DNA of 64,000 nt from Platynereis dumerilii (GCA_026936325.1 JAPTHN010000021.1:1736001-1800000); one strand, 5' to 3'. Numbered from the stretch's first letter, positions 23,201 through 34,620 are shown. A program made the numbers and translations. The notes: generated from the letters alone by a model not told the origin.

Positions 23201-24025
23201 TTTCTAATGAATTTTCTCGAAAGATCCAATGACCTGTTGGCCCCAAAATCACTTTTTCCGTAAAAGGGATCACTTGGACTAAACATTTGCCGTATCAGAC
23301 TCTTGGGATTCAGAGATTCACTTTTTTGCTCCTGGGGACATTTTTGGCCCTACTTTTTAAAAAAATGCCATCATGTGAAGCCCTAAATTGCTGAATGGTC
23401 AAGGTAGTGTCATGACCGTTCATGTCAGCACATTTTAGCCAAAATAATACTGATGTGACTGTCTTCTGTGACTGTTGTGATGGTTTTTTTTGCGTTACTG
23501 TTATAACTATTGTGTGACCAATTTACTAATTTTTCAGTGAATTTTCATGAAAAATCCAGTGACCTGTTGGCCCAAAAATTACTTTTTCCGTAACAGGGAT
23601 CACTTGGACTAAACATTTGCCATATCAGACTATTGGGATTCAGAGATTCACTTTTTTGCTCCTGGGGACATTTTCGGCCCAACTTTTAAAAAAAAAGCCA
23701 TCATGTGAAGCCCAAAATTGCTGAATGGTCAAGGTAGTGTCATGACTGTTCATGTCAGCACATTTTAGCCAAAATAATACTGAAGTGACTGCCTTCTGTG
23801 ACTGTTGTGATGGTTTTTTTGCGTGACTGTTGTGACTATTGTGTGACCAATTTACTAATTTTTCAGTGAATTTTCACGAAAAATCCAATGACCTGTTGGC
23901 CCCAAAATTACTTTTTCCGTAACAGGGATCACTTGGACTAAACATTTGCCATATCAGTTTATTTGGATTCAGAGATTCACTTTTTTGCTCCTGGGGACCT
24001 TTTTGGCCCCACTTTTCAAATAAAT
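20280..24025. repeat. Satellite 2: about 329-bp tandem repeat with orientation switches
   Basis: Units contain, in order, GCCATCATGTGAAGCCCTAA, TCATGACTGTTCATGTCAGC, a CTTCTGTGACTGTTGTGA segment, TTGTGTGACCAATTTACTAA, a TTTTCCGTAACAGGGATCAC segment and TTTTTTGCTCCTGGGGACAT. Equivalent points near 22392, 22707, 23038, 23367 and 23697 give a period of about 329 bp. One unit at about 20390-20760 is direct, 20760-21045 and 22150-22310 are inverted, and the rest is direct again. The inverted part is split by the 21051-22144 element. Confidence 0.9.
21051..22144. mobile_element. Foldback Tc1/mariner-like non-autonomous element
   Basis: The ends are CACTGCGTTCCAAATTATTA and its complement with one G/A difference, bordered by TA on both sides. 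This is the target preference of the IS630-Tc1-mariner group. The left half (21051 to about 21480) and right half (about 21650-22144) are inverted, diverged copies of each other over nearly their whole length, so the element is essentially one large palindrome with a small AT-rich centre. It has no transposase frame. It sits inside an inverted unit of satellite 2, whose sequence resumes on the other side. Confidence 0.85.
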
Positions 24026-24413
24026 GCCTTATTGTATAAATTTGTGTAGGCCTATATATTTACAGTCATGAAGTCAATATTTTTACCCCCCCCCCTCCCC
24101 TGCAACAGTTTAGGAGTCTGCCCCAGGATACTGAGATGCCTAGCAGGTCATTGTAGGTGTAGGCCTAGTGCTTCTTGCATGGTACAGGTCACAGGGGTAG
24201 GTGTCTGAATTAACACGAGAGGGCAGCAGCAGTCAGTTAAACCTCAATGCAATGTTTCATTACATGTATTGGTATATCATGGCATTAGAATTGTTGTGGC
24301 TGTACTGGAGAGCTTCCGCTGGCATTTAGTAAAAATGATGCCATACAATCGTCATTTTGATCGATTGGTGGGTAAATTGTAGCTATAATTAATAGGTCAA
24401 AACGAAAAAGCAA
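24026..24413. other. No gene; spacer between satellite 2 and the tRNA
   Basis: Holds two TAGGCCTA sites (about 24050 and 24163) and a C-run near 24087-24098. Confidence 0.4.
24405..24409 (-). terminator. Pol III T-run terminator of tRNA-Ser
   Basis: Five T residues on the minus strand, starting five bases downstream of the mature 3' end. Confidence 0.85.
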
Positions 24414-24495
24414 CGTCGTGGACAGGATTCGAACCTGTGCGGGAAGATCCCATTTGATTTCGAGTCAAACGCCTTAACCACTCGGCCACCACGAC
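24414..24495 (-). tRNA. tRNA-Ser (anticodon CGA)
   Basis: Read on the minus strand, this is a complete class II tRNA. The acceptor stem GTCGTGG pairs with CCACGAC and a G discriminator follows. The D-arm carries the A box TGGCCGAGTGGTTAAGG, the anticodon loop is CTCGAAA, a long variable arm (ATGGGATCTTCCCG) is present, and the T-arm holds the B box GGTTCGAATCC. It decodes UCG. A T5 Pol III terminator (24409-24405) lies four bases past the 3' end. No intron and no encoded CCA, as expected in an animal nuclear gene. It looks functional. Confidence 0.97.
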
Positions 24496-27400
24496 ATGCT
24501 GTTTGGCAGTGCTAAAAGTTGTTGATATTCCAGATGGGCAAAGAATCGTATATTCCTGATGAAAATATGGTATTTATGGAGCAATTAGAGCATCCTGATT
24601 GAAGAATTAAGTCTTACTAACATATTCCTAGCTGAACAGCACATTATTCACGCTACAGCCCAGCTAAATGGCAAAAGAGCCATCTGCTGCAGCTATTTTT
24701 AGCTCACTCTTCCTGCAGCCAGGGGAATCCCCCAGCACCTGGCTGTGCAATGAAGGTCTCTCACTTCCTCTGGTTGAGGCCTAGCCTTTTAATGTATACA
24801 GCCAGTGCAACATATTAGGCTACTTTTAATATAATAATATCTTATTATAAATATACTTTTTAGGGTCTTTTCAAATGTATGTTAATTCTGGAAAATGTAG
24901 GCTGTTGTACATTATTACAAAGCATGTACGTGTATGATGTATCAGCAGTTTCAGCACATGTATAAATTTCTGAAATAATCATTTAAATCAAATCTTGATA
25001 TCAAATTGGGTTTTATTGGGTATATCTGGCCCAGGCCAAATTATACCAAGTTTATTACAATAAAATTTACATAGGCCTATTTGTCAATTAAAATATGTTT
25101 TGATGTGAATTTAAATGTTATAATCTCAATCCATGGATGAGTAGACCTTTACAAATTTGATTTTAAATCAGAAAAACTATCCTATAAAGTGGTAGTGGAA
25201 GGATCAGGAATCAAACCTATTCACGTATTCAGGCTATTCTATAAAATTGCATGACCCAATTTGGAAATATAGCATATTGGCTTCACAGACAATCATAGTC
25301 TCATAGACAATCATAGAGTCATAGACAATCGTAGACAAGCAAAGACAATCAAAGACAATCATAGACAATAAAAAAATTTTTTTTTATAAATTTATCTCAG
25401 TAGGGAGTTCTCAGGGGGCGACCATTAGATAATCACTATTAGTCAGGTCCACCCAAATTTGGCAAGGAATTATTTATTTGTAAAGCTCCAAGCCCCTCCC
25501 CAATCTAAATTGCCCCAATACAATACATACGTGTATATGACTGATATGAGACTGTTTGAAGATCAACCTTGAAGCTCCAAAACTCAGAAACAGAGTTGCA
25601 ATAGGCTTGGCCTAGGAGGTTGACCTATCTGCACCGAATTCCTCGTTTGCTTGGCCTAGCCTGGTTGGCTGGTAAACAGGCAGCAGGAATTACACCGGGG
25701 GACACAAATTACCCAAATTCTCTGTAAATGGACATTATTTGGACCTGATTTTTTGCAAGGGGGTAGTACTCAACTACTTCTTGCCATATCTACCCTTTTA
25801 AAGGTTAGTAAAAGTTTAATTTCTGCTTAATTCGGCATTTTATTTCCATAAGGCAAAGTGATCAGCTGATTCTGATCTGGCCAGTTGAGCTGGCCCGGCA
25901 TGATCTAAGCAAAATGCCCTTACATGATATTTGCGGTCTGTGTGGATATTTTTGCCATTTTCACAAATTGTATTGTTGGAATTGCCTAAATGTATGGCTG
26001 GGTGTTATATTGCAACTTTGTTAATTAATAATTGGTCAATTTTGTGTTCACGCACTGTAGGACCATTTGGCTAAAAAGTGCTCTTGGAAGCCCCTGAAAT
26101 TTGTTCGATTTGCCTGTATAAAATGCATTTTAATTATTTTAACACAAAGAAGATATTCTAACTGCAATCATACCAATGATGTCTTCAATGGAATTTTTCG
26201 GTTTGCAGAATTCAGACAGTAGAACTTTCCATAGTCATGATAAAACAGAGCTCTGCAAGAACTATCGTGCGACACTTGGTGTCGTGCGAAATCTTATTTC
26301 TAAATGATGCATTGTTTCCCCTATATATATATTATATATATATATATATATATGTAATCATAAACATTTCAATTCTGTAATAAGATATTTATAATTGTTC
26401 ACTCAAAATGAATTAAATATCTGTTGTGGGGGACCATATAGGTACATAGACATAGACAATCTTTTTTATGATAACTAGCATTTTCCCGTGATAGAAGAAT
26501 ATGTTACTGAATGGCACACACCATTTGTGACATTTTTTGTTACATTGATATAAATGTGTATGTGTGATGTTAACAGTAATTTCATTATATATATATATCA
26601 ATAAGCCCGTGCTATCTGTAGAATTAGTTGGAAAGATGCATGAATTTCACTGAGATGCAGAAATACCCAAGTTTCCCAGAAATATAACCTGATGCTCAGA
26701 GAAAGGGAGCAGGTAGTAGAGAACTTGCAGGTGCTGCCCTCTTGTGTATTGTATATGAATGAGCTTAAAACTAATCCTAATTAATTAGAGCATTTTGAGA
26801 AGTCTGATAGGCCCCAAAAGGGGAGGCCCAAGCCTTGAATGGTCATGGAAGGTACAGGGAAAATTATAAGATGATACATTGAGTATAACTTGAGATATTT
26901 CCCGGATCTTATCATTTTAATTGTAAGATAAAAATATGACTAGTGTCTATAAGTTTCTAACTCTGTGTAGGGATACTTAAAATCAAAACAATTTTTCAGA
27001 AATTTAAGATATTATTTAAAAGTTGTATTCAGGGTCATCATCAAATTCTAAGGCCTATTTGTAGATATTTTTAAATTTTGAAGCAGTATTTTAAAACAAA
27101 GAAATTAAAAAATTTCCATAATATTTTGATCTGTGAGCCAGTTATAAATATATAACTTGAACTGTCTCTGATTTCTCTAGAGCTATCTCTTGATAATATT
27201 AATTTGTTCAGTAATAAATCTATCAGATCTATGATAGATGACAATGTGCTATTTTTCAGTACAAAATTAAGCATGTCCCAAATTTTATCTGATAAAACCA
27301 TTTGCTGTTATGTAATAATGGATATAGGCCTAGGCCTGATTGATATCTTTATAACTAAAATGCCAAGAAAAAGACATAACAGATTTATCAAGAGATAGGC

Positions 27401-27713
27401 ATAGGGCCAATAATATATATTTTTTAAAACAAATATGTGAGACCTAAATCTTATATTGAATAGACCAGCCCCTATCTTTATATTTCTGTGTAGATTTTTA
27501 TTAAAAGAAGAAATAATATATATATGTAGAATAGAGTAGAATGAATAAGCATGGAATACAACAAAATATAAGAATCTATCTGATAAAATTGTAAAATTGG
27601 ATATTATAAATAAACAGTACCAGTGTAGGCTAAACTAGGATGAAGGGGAAACAACTGGGCATGTTAGTTAAAATGGACAGTTCATACATGGATAGAAAAT
27701 GTGAGAATAGAAT
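24496..27713. other. No gene; AT-rich with small simple repeats
   Basis: Contains an imperfect AGACAATCAT repeat (about 25285-25372), a (TA)n tract (26325-26353), another TA tract near 26588, and TAGGCCTA sites near 25072 and 27326. No gene, RNA or dated transposon was supported. Confidence 0.4.
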
Positions 27714-27781
27714 AGAATAGAATAGAATAGAATAGAATAGAATAGAATAGAATAGAATATCAGAATAGAATAGAATAGAAT
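27706..27781. repeat. (GAATA)n pentanucleotide microsatellite
   Basis: About 14 AGAAT units with one interruption (ATCAGAATAG). Confidence 0.95.
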
Positions 27782-28558
27782 GATTGCATGTGATGCTACA
27801 CAAATTGGAATGTTTTGGAGCTGAACATTCCCATTTATACGTGTGACTGGAATATGGGTATGCCCTATATATAGATGGTTTACATGGTTTTGTAGGCCTA
27901 TAAATAAATATGATAGGCCTATAGGTCTACCTTTATAAATGATTGGAAATGGTATGATGGTCAAGGTGCTAAAATATTTGTTGTATCTTTTTAGGTCCCA
28001 AATTCGAATTCAGCCTGCCACAATTTGGACGTCATCTTGAAGAAAGCTTTATCATTGGAATGATTTGTCAACAAAATTACTTAACAGTTGGTTATATTGC
28101 CCCCTAACCTACAAACCCATGAATTAGTTACAATTTCATGGAATTAAAGATAACTCATTATTGTTATCAGGTTCATTAAGACAAAAAGTCTTACATTTCT
28201 TGCAATACTTGAATAATGTGACTGTCAGGATTGTTACTAACTAACAGGGTAAAATATCATTACTTGTTTACATTTTCATGGATGTAAATGCAGGGATATA
28301 TTTTTGTTTTGAAACAAAGTGCTGTTTATCACCTAAATTAATCAGGATCTTGCTTGGATACATTTTATCTTACGCTGTGCATCGTTATATTACATGGCCA
28401 TGCGGATGTATGGATTCATTTTAAATTAATTTTAATGAGCTTCAATCAAAACTTACATAGTCAATTAGAATTTTCTGGAAATATTGTTCACTCCTATTGC
28501 CAGACGTATCACAAACGTCAGGAGATTGGGAACGTGGCATTTGTTGTGACTGGAGATC
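27782..28558. other. No gene; upstream of the TATA-bearing exon
   Basis: Two TAGGCCTA sites (near 27892 and 27914). Nothing else was recognised. Confidence 0.4.
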
Positions 28559-28567
28559 TATAAATAG
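28559..28567 (+). promoter_or_regulatory. TATA box (TATAAATAG)
   Basis: A consensus TATA element 250 bp before the ATG at 28818, implying a start of transcription near 28590 and a 5' leader of about 230 bases. Short upstream ATGs exist. Alternatively the exon begins at the CTGCAG acceptor (28814). Confidence 0.45.
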
Positions 28568-28817
28568 CATCTGTAGCCCAGTGGCTCCGCCTACACATTC
28601 TAAAGCAACACTGGGCACCAGAAATGTTCAGGACTTAATGGGAATCAGACCTATTGAATCTAAAAAGTATTTTATGTTGTGATAACTTGTAGTCTGCAGA
28701 AATGCAAAAATGAAATGTACATTTAACTGTGATTAGATTACATTGCAAAGAGATTAAATGAATTGTGATTAGTCTGGGTCGTGATTAGATTAGAACGGTG
28801 AAACCAGACTGCAGAAA

Positions 28818-29533
28818 ATGGTTCTCGACTCCAGTGAAGGTCTGCGCGGCTCAAGTGACGAAATGGACATGGACACCCAAGTCCAAACCAACAGTTTCGC
28901 TTCAACGTCTTTCGTGAGGATGGACTATAGCTCCCATGACACTTTCGTGAAGCCCGAGTTTGGACCTACGACAAATAAGCTACCCAATGAGGCGCCGAGA
29001 AGGGAGAATGCACTCGCAGTTAATGAGTCAAGGGATTTTACAAATGAAGTTGTGACGGAAGTTTTCAATTGTGACACAAAATCGCGTCCTCGTCCTTCTG
29101 GTGATATTGATGTTAACAAGGAGTCGAATCCTATGCAAAAAAGTGAAAATAATGATGATGTTAACAAAGATGTCAACAGAGATGTCAACAAAGACGTCAG
29201 GGATGGCGTAAGAACGGATAATTTTATGCAAGAAACAGCGTCATACAGCAATGTGACGGCGAAAGACATTGGATTACCTGAGGGAGATGGAAACATGGAC
29301 TACTCACAGAATGATGACATCACAGAAGCTGATGGTGACGTGACTGCACAAAGTAGTGACATCACAGCACATGATGATGTCATAGAGGATGATGATGATG
29401 AGGAAGATGACTCATCAGACGGAGAAACAGTTTGTAGTGAAATGAGCATGTCCAGAAGGTCCCAGAGGATTCGCATGTCAACAAATTCAGACAAGTCGGA
29501 CAATGGACGTTCGCTCCGCAGTCGACGTAACAG
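28818..29533 (+). CDS. 5' coding exon of an acidic nuclear-type protein
   Basis: The ATG has A at -3 and G at +4. The frame is open for 238 codons and then meets AACAG|GTAAGG, a strong splice donor at 29533/29534. The in-frame TAA just after it lies in the intron, so the protein continues elsewhere and the exon ends in phase 2. Residues 114-128 are a DVNK/DVNR short repeat, about 165-200 are Asp/Glu-rich (a run of DDDDEEDD near 191), and the end is basic (RRSQRIR near 213, RSLRSRR near 231). This acidic-then-basic pattern is common in chromatin and transcription proteins. The repeated DDIT/DIT wording resembles the Asp-rich part of the zinc-finger protein at 12.6 kb, but no zinc finger lies in this exon and none was found downstream. 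Family not recognised. Confidence 0.75.
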
Positions 29534-31422
29534 GTAAGGGGATTTCTTTAATTTTGCTAACTGATGAGTGATTTCTTACAATAGCAACAGACAGTGTGCA
29601 AGACATTGGACTGTACCTTCATTGATATATGAGTTATTTTCACACTTATCATCTTGTAATGGTTTGCAAGTTGAAAGAATTTATCAAGAGGTGCAATTTA
29701 GGTGTACGTAAAGCGGGAAAGTTATCAAGTACACATCACTTGTGAAGGCTCCTTTTGAAATTATAAACAAGTTGAGTGTATTACTTAATTGCTACTGCCA
29801 CAGAGACAGACAGAGAGATTGCAGTGGCACTCCAAAAATGGGTGCTGCAGAGGTTGCAGGTACTGCCAGCAGGTGCAAAACTGTCACTGTTTGGCTTGAG
29901 TTACGTGTCTTGTTGAAAATATGTCTTTGGTAGGTTATTAAGTCAATCAATGCCATCTTGACTTATAATTTTGCCTGCATGACTTACATGCATATTGGAA
30001 ATTTGAAAGCTTTGTGGTTGATGAAATATTGCTATCTTGAGTATTATTGACGTAAAAAGTTTTAAAAAAATTGAAATAATTTAATTGGACTGTTTTTTCA
30101 GGCCATTAAATTATTCATATGAAATGTTTATATAATTATCAGAATATCTATATCACAGTGTATGTCTATAATTTCTAACTTCCTTCATGGATGTATGTCA
30201 AGTTTTCAAGCAATTACTTGCAAACATGTATATGTCCCCAAGGGGTCAATTTCAGTCATTTTCAGTGCACTTCTATTTGCAGCCCAAACTTAAAATGCTG
30301 ACATGGGAATCATGTTATGTAACTTGGAGCATGACAAAGCATGCTGGGTAATGTTTTACCCCTGCTCATTATGCTAATTTATTCAAATTTATGCTAATTA
30401 CCACCCCCACATTGACTTATGAGGGCTCACCTGAAATTCCACGGATCCAGTTTCAACAATGTGAAATTTTAAACCTTTGTTTATATAATTCTTGTGATGA
30501 TTAATGGGTGACTGATTATTATAAATCAGTGATTATAAAATCCGTAAGTTACAGACCATGTATGGTTTCGGCGAAGTCATCCAAGAAATATATATATGGT
30601 CATGCCGCAGGTGCCTACTCTCCGTACAGTTGTTTTTTTTTTGGTGATCTGCAATTTTTCAAAATTTTCAAAAATCCTATGAATTGCTATATTATTGTGA
30701 GCATTCAAGATATTTTTCACATTTGTGCAATTTTTTTAAATCTTGGGTAGGCACCCTGGCACCCTGCCATACTAGCAGCCATACTGTAGTCACATTCTCA
30801 TCCAATTGAACTATTGCCATTCATTTGAAAGGAGGCATGATGACTCCATGAGTACAGAATTGCAAGGAAACATTTTTGGACTATCTACAAGAAAAGTGGG
30901 CTATAAAAGTTTCATAGGGTATTACTGCGGCATTGCTGCTTGAAGCCTGCTTCTGCCACTGAGACTGAAACGATCACTCCAAAAAGCGGGTGTTGCAGAG
31001 GCGGCAGGGCACCTAAATTTACAATGTAACTCCAGCACTCTCGAGTCACTGTTTAACCAGAGTTACGGTTGGTCCAGTTAATGCTATTAGTCGGATATTG
31101 GATCCATGTGACCGGTCTCTAAATTAGGTTAAAATAGGGGTTTTAAATATCAAACATTGATATCCATATGTGGATAATTGGACTTCTTCCCTAAAATAAA
31201 AAAAGTGTCTCATGTCTTATTAGAAATATGAGGTCTTTTTTGATTGACTCTTTAATAGTTGGTTAGAAATCCTTTTCAGTTTGGAGACTTCAGTAAGCAT
31301 TTCTTCACTTAGAAATGTAAAATTGGAATTTTTTATTGATCAATTTATATAAATATAACAGGTTAATGAAAAAGTCAGTTTTTTAATTGCATTGTTTACC
31401 CTTTTTTCTGATTGTTTGCATG
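29534..31422 (+). other. Probable intron; two copies of a small dispersed repeat
   Basis: Follows the donor at 29534. About 29805-29880 and 30945-31020 share TGCCAC(T)GAGAC...CACTCCAAAAA-GGGTG-TGCAGAGG, and a diverged inverted copy lies near 59170-59300. No second exon was identified. Confidence 0.4.
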
Positions 31423-31595
31423 AGGTCACATGACTATCACATTGCTGTGCAAAGAGCCACCAGAGGTCACCACATGTTTTGGTGACCTCACGCGACAATG
31501 TGACCTCATGTGTGTCAGGTGACCTCAAAGGTCATTGTCCTTTTGTTATGAGGTCATGGAGGTCATGGAGGTCATGGAGGTCAAGAACTTGACCT
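31423..31595. promoter_or_regulatory. Cluster of eleven AGGTCA nuclear-receptor half-sites
   Basis: AGGTCA occurs at 31423, 31464, 31529, 31551, 31560, 31569 and 31578. Its complement TGACCT occurs at 31483, 31501, 31520 and 31590. The four from 31551 form perfect direct repeats with a 3-base TGG spacer (DR3, the arrangement used by vitamin-D-receptor-type RXR heterodimers). The last pair is an inverted repeat with a 6-base spacer. It may be an intronic enhancer or a small 9-bp minisatellite. Confidence 0.5.
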
Positions 31596-31926
31596 AGTTT
31601 TGAACAGTTACATGACATGAATACCTTGCTTTTTGTTTATGGTACTTAATACTATAGGAGTATAGGTGATTCTTGCACAGTGATTTTTTAAAACTGATTT
31701 TTAATTATGGGCAATTTTTTTAAAGTGTAAAAATGTGCAAAAAATTCCAATTTCGAAAAGCAAGGTAATGGAAGAGAAGAGAAAGGGGACGGAGGAAGTT
31801 TAGGGCAGTCAGTATCCAGGGTAAATTAAACAAATTGCAATAAGGCATCTTAGGGATTGATGCAGGTTTGGGGTTTCATGTCTTTTACATTTACCAGCAG
31901 GCTAATTAGGACAGAGCCTCACAGAG
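31596..31926. other. No gene seen
   Basis: AT-rich spacer between the half-site cluster and a SINE. Nothing recognised. Confidence 0.4.
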
Positions 31927-32195
31927 GGGAGGGGGGGGAGCGTTGGTCTAGTGGTAGCGTGCCGGACTGCCAATCGCTGGGTCCAGGGTTCGAATTCAGC
32001 TCTAGTGGTAGCGTGCCGGATTGCCAATCGCTGGGTCCAGGGTTCGAATTCAGCTCTTGCCGGGTCACCGGGGCCTATGTTGGACTGCTTCAATCATCCT
32101 TCACCTCATTGCCGTGTCCTCCTCCTGTCCTAATGAGCCTAGCAGGTGCATAAATACAGGACATAAAGCCCCAATCATCCATCCATCCAGCCTCA
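31927..32195 (+). mobile_element. tRNA-derived SINE (family B) with duplicated promoter head
   Basis: The head has an A-box-like TGGTCTAGTGGTAG (near 31944) and a B box GGGTTCGAATTC. A 54-bp piece containing both is repeated in tandem (31947-32000 and 32001-32054, one difference). The body reads on through GGTCACCGGGGCCTATGTTG and CCTCCTCCTGTCCTAATGAG to ACATAAAGCCCCAATCATCC and a short (ATCC)n tail. Confidence 0.85.
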
Positions 32196-32311
32196 CAGAG
32201 GGGCACAGCAATGAGGCGAATAATACTATTGAGACTGCTGTCCAACATAAGTCCAGGTGACCCAGCCAGTGCGGAAATGGAACCTGGGACCCAACCATTG
32301 ACAGCTCAGTA
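32192..32311 (-). mobile_element. SINE family B, inverted partial copy
   Basis: GCAATGAGGCGAA, CTGCTGTCCAACATAAGTCC and CTGGGACCC in this order are the complement of the family B body and head. It lies tail-to-tail with the preceding copy. Confidence 0.7.
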
Positions 32312-33111
32312 GGATTATGAATGAAAAATAATATTTCAGCATTTTATTGAGCTACTTTAAGAAAATATATGTGGTGTATATTGGCCTATAGATCTTCAAA
32401 GTCACTATCCAACTTTTTTTTTATATTGCAAGATATTTTTTTAATATTTCCTGCTATACTTTGATACCTAATAGCCTACACTTGCCAACCTTAGTGCTGT
32501 TCGTTGATTGTGGCTCCAGTTCTCCTGCTGAACCAATGTTATTGCTGAATGTACTGGAGAGCTGGCTTATATACAATTGAACTTACGTGTACTACATTAC
32601 TTTTAGAGTCATTACCCGGTACATGTTTATGAGTGTGTTTTCCTTATATATGTGTCTCTGCAATGCCAGATTTTTGTAATTTTGTAGTAGGCCTATGTTT
32701 AGTGAAATTGAACAAAGTCACACATTATATCTAGGTGCTTAAGTAAAGTATGTGAATAAATTTAAACTGGGAACATTTGAATTTGCAATATTTTTAAGAT
32801 ATTTTTGTGAAGCCTGGAATATTATCAATATTTTAATAACTGTATTATCCATGCATTCACGATGCACGAAAATTGTAGGTCCATTAGATCAGGTAAAAGG
32901 ACAGCAAATTTGATTAAAACAGAAAGTTTTTTGACTGTTCCAGCAGAAAAGTAATTTCTTTGGCCAGCCTCGGACATGCTTCGGAAAAAAATGGGGAGCA
33001 AAAGGCGCCCAAGAACGAGTCCAAGGCCCAGGATTGAGCTTCCGAAACCGAGACCGAGGCCATCAAAAAGTAGCTTCGAGGCCGATATAGTATTCTGAGC
33101 TTTGAATTGTA
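32312..33111. other. No gene seen
   Basis: AT-rich, with one TAGGCCTA near 32689. The open minus-strand frame at 32825-33136 shows no domain and a composition like random sequence. Confidence 0.4.
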
Positions 33112-33301
33112 GTGGCCAGGTTTGATTCCAGCTCATACCAGGTCACCTGTACCTATGTTGGATGGCTGTTTCAATCATCCTTCGTCTCATCACCGTGTCC
33201 TCCTCCTGTCCTAATTAGCCTACCCAGTGCGTAAATAAAGGACTTACAGCTCCAATCATCCATCCATCCAGTTATCTATATCATATATCTTTGTATTGAT
33301 A

Positions 33302-33340
<39 letters not shown>

Positions 33341-33409
33341 GCTGTCTGTCTATCTGTCTATCTATCTATCTGTCTTTCGATACATATCCTCGATCAGGTC
33401 TACCTATAG

Positions 33410-33469
<60 letters not shown>

Positions 33470-33475
33470 TTCAGT
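33112..33475 (+). mobile_element. SINE family B, 5'-truncated, with long TATC tail
   Basis: Starts within the B-box region, continues through CAGGTCACCTGTACCTATGT and CCTCCTCCTGTCCTAATTAG to (ATCC)n, then passes into (TATC)n tracts at 33304-33380 and 33408-33475. Confidence 0.75.
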
Positions 33476-33675
33476 CTCTGTCAGTCTGTCTCCTTAATAA
33501 TAGCTGAGTTGCACCAGAATGTAGTAAACAACCTCTGCGGTGCTCTGGAGTCACCAAGTGCAGAAAAAGGGAGCATGCACAAAATACATCCCACTTGTGA
33601 TCCCAGCATCAGCATGATCCTATTGATCTTGGGATCTTTTTGCTGTTGTCCTGAATAGTATTCTTGGAAATTATT

Positions 33676-33915
33676 AGGGGAGTTTCAGGTCAGTTGGTTG
33701 AATACCGGGCTGCCAATCAATGCTGGGTCCCAGACTCCCCGGCTTGATTCACTCTTTTCTTGCTGCGTCACCGACACTTATGTTGGACAGCGGTTTCAGA
33801 CATCCTTTGTCTCATTTTTTTGTCCTCCTCCTGTCGTTATTAGCCATTTATATGCTGCCAAGTACAGCGTTAGCCTAAATATGCGACGTAAAGCCCCAAC
33901 ATCCACCCATCCTGC
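33676..33915 (+). mobile_element. SINE family B, diverged copy
   Basis: The order of GGGCTGCCAATCAATGCTGG, a degenerate B box, ACTTATGTTGGACAGCGG and TCCTCCTCCTGTCGTTATTA up to GACGTAAAGCCCCAACATCC matches the family, with a short ATCC-type tail. Confidence 0.75.
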
Positions 33916-33998
33916 GTTTTGGGTTTGTGAGAATGATGAGTGAGGCGGGGAATCAACACAGAAACATTTAACGTGGAACGAAGTTGGTTTAATTGTTG

Positions 33999-34248
33999 GG
34001 TCTTGCCCATAGTTATATGGCGCGAGCGGTTTTTTGGGGGGCGAACGACATTTGCCCCAATTTCAAAATCTAGATTTGATACCATTTCCAATGAAATTGC
34101 CTTGAAATCGCTAAGTTTCAGTAGTTTTTATTTAATCGTCAGCCCAAATTTTTTAGCCTTTTTGCCCAAATCTTACTGTTTCCCGAACTTTGGGGGGGGC
34201 GATCACCCCCCTGCCCCCCCCCCCCCTCCGATACGCCTTTGGTCTTGT
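33999..34248. mobile_element. Possible MITE with near-perfect 8-bp target duplication
   Basis: GGTCTTGC (33999-34006) and GGTCTTGT (34241-34248) flank a 234-bp G-run/C-run element ending in ATACGCCTTT. The right end resembles other MITEs here. The left end (CCATAG) matches poorly. Confidence 0.42.
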
Positions 34249-34369
34249 CGCCAGAAACATAGATTATAGTAGCATGATTGGGAATTGTCCGGTTGTAAAT
34301 TCTGAAAGATATACCTAATTATTAGTAAAAGTTTTTCTTTTTTTATATTAAAGTCTTATACCAATATTT

Positions 34370-34620
34370 AGAAAACAATTTATGAAAATTACATGGAAGG
34401 CAATGAACAATCAGGCTCCGCAGTGCATCCAAGAACTTCTTCAAGTCAAATCTCAACAGGAACACAACCTGAGAAGCAACCACAAGCTGCTGTTAGCAGA
34501 ACCTGCTCCTTGCAAAAAAATGTTTTTACAAGTTTTCCCATGCAGCACCAAAACTCAGGAACAGTTTGCCTAAAAAGTGAGAATTACAGAAACATTAGTT
34601 CAAGAAGAATTTAGGCCTAA
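34370..34620 (+). mobile_element. Decayed 3' end of a LINE reverse-transcriptase frame
   Basis: ITWKAMNNQAPQCIQELL followed by RSNHKLLL is the familiar 'TYKALNGLAP...LL...LRSS...LLL' region near the C terminus of CR1/Jockey-type LINE polyproteins. The equivalent of 'APKLWNSLP' (APKLRNSLP, about 34545-34571) lies in a different frame, so at least one frameshift separates the two parts. A dead 3' fragment. Confidence 0.65.

Noticed and set aside
26262-26290. GTGCGACAC...GTGTCGTGC as a histone-type stem-loop or small RNA
   Set aside because: Only six base pairs are perfect, and neither flank nor loop matches the histone 3' consensus.
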